In this document: positions 63,944 to 64,000 of the stretch, one piece after another | Layout of the letters: the number at the start of each line of letters is the position of its first letter | How positions within the stretch are numbered: position 1 is the first letter of the stretch | Translations under genes and position numbers: made by a program | DNA from: Leptospira sp. | GTDB lineage: Bacteria > Spirochaetota > Leptospiria > Leptospirales > Leptospiraceae | Assembly: GCA_016742255.1 (NCBI GenBank) | Contig: JACVCB010000001.1 | Span: forward strand, 124,001-188,000 | Length of the DNA: 64,000 bases | Direction: 5' to 3' | The notes under the pieces: model-generated | What the model was told of the DNA's origin: nothing | The model's input: the letters and a program-made list of their open reading frames with translations, nothing else | Database searches by the model: none

Positions 63944-64000
63944 ATGACACTCAAAACCATTTTAGCAGAAGTGGCAAACGATCCAAACAAAACAGAGGAT
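63944..64000 (+). CDS. Start of a gene, probably hslU (partial)
   Basis: ATG at 63944, one base after the hslV stop, with the reading frame open to the end of the window (19 codons: MTLKTILAEVANDPNKTED). No ATPase motif is yet visible. The position directly after hslV makes the HslU ATPase the expected product. Confidence 0.55.
   Translation, partial: MTLKTILAEVANDPNKTED

Overview
The window looks like a piece of a Leptospira chromosome, most likely from a saprophytic (L. biflexa-like) species. This is inference from gene content, not a database match. The clues are A+T-rich DNA, a Borrelia P83/100-type protein, many short-signal lipoproteins and TPR proteins, SGNH/MBOAT surface-acylation genes, a large CheA, and a class II photolyase. 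Genes are packed tightly with many 1-4 base stop/start overlaps. There are no rRNA genes, insertion sequences, prophage or CRISPR arrays, and only one tRNA.

Layout. 1-7.6 kb: mostly minus-strand genes. They are a cut HDOD protein, a SpoIID-domain lipoprotein, an Fe-S RNA methyltransferase, a plus-strand membrane adenylate cyclase, and a tightly overlapped photolyase-clpS-AlkD-like operon. 7.6-9.7 kb: amt-glnK nitrogen uptake pair ending in a clear terminator. 9.7-16.1 kb (minus): a GH94 phosphorylase coupled by TGATG to an SbmA/YddA-like ABC protein whose ATPase motifs are destroyed, and a cyclase fused to a 2Fe-2S ferredoxin and a globin-like domain. 16.2-33.8 kb: one long plus-strand run. 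It holds a hydrolase-TetR pair behind a palindrome, thrS, a hypothetical gene, infC-rpmI-rplT, a ZapB-like protein and ZapA, 5-formyl-THF cyclo-ligase, cheW-cheA(-CheC fusion)-cheB-cheY, scpAB, pheA-tyrA, a NamZ-like muramidase and lemA.

33.8-38.2 kb (minus): MBOAT acyltransferase, two SGNH proteins and a membrane protein, probably a surface-glycan acylation operon. 38.3-40.4 kb (minus): tRNA-Val(GAC), a compact UvrD-like helicase and a methyltransferase. 40.5-48.3 kb (plus, with one minus gene): envelope and TPR proteins, a large sensor-like membrane protein, and an RHH/PIN-like pair. 48.2-52.1 kb (minus): a LamG-like secreted protein, rpiB, a small exported protein and serC. 52.2-60.3 kb: P83/100-like protein, MFS transporter, a TPR protein (minus), ilvB-ilvN and a protease-like exported protein without a visible zinc motif. 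60.4-64 kb: trxB and a TPR lipoprotein (minus), then a xer recombinase, an RsbW-like kinase, hslV and the start of a gene that is probably hslU.

The most unusual items are the ferredoxin-cyclase-globin fusion, the pseudo-ATPase ABC protein coupled to a GH94 phosphorylase, the CheA-CheC fusion with one intact phosphatase motif, the 19-bp palindrome abutting the hydrolase-TetR start, and the hairpin that hides the infC ribosome-binding site.
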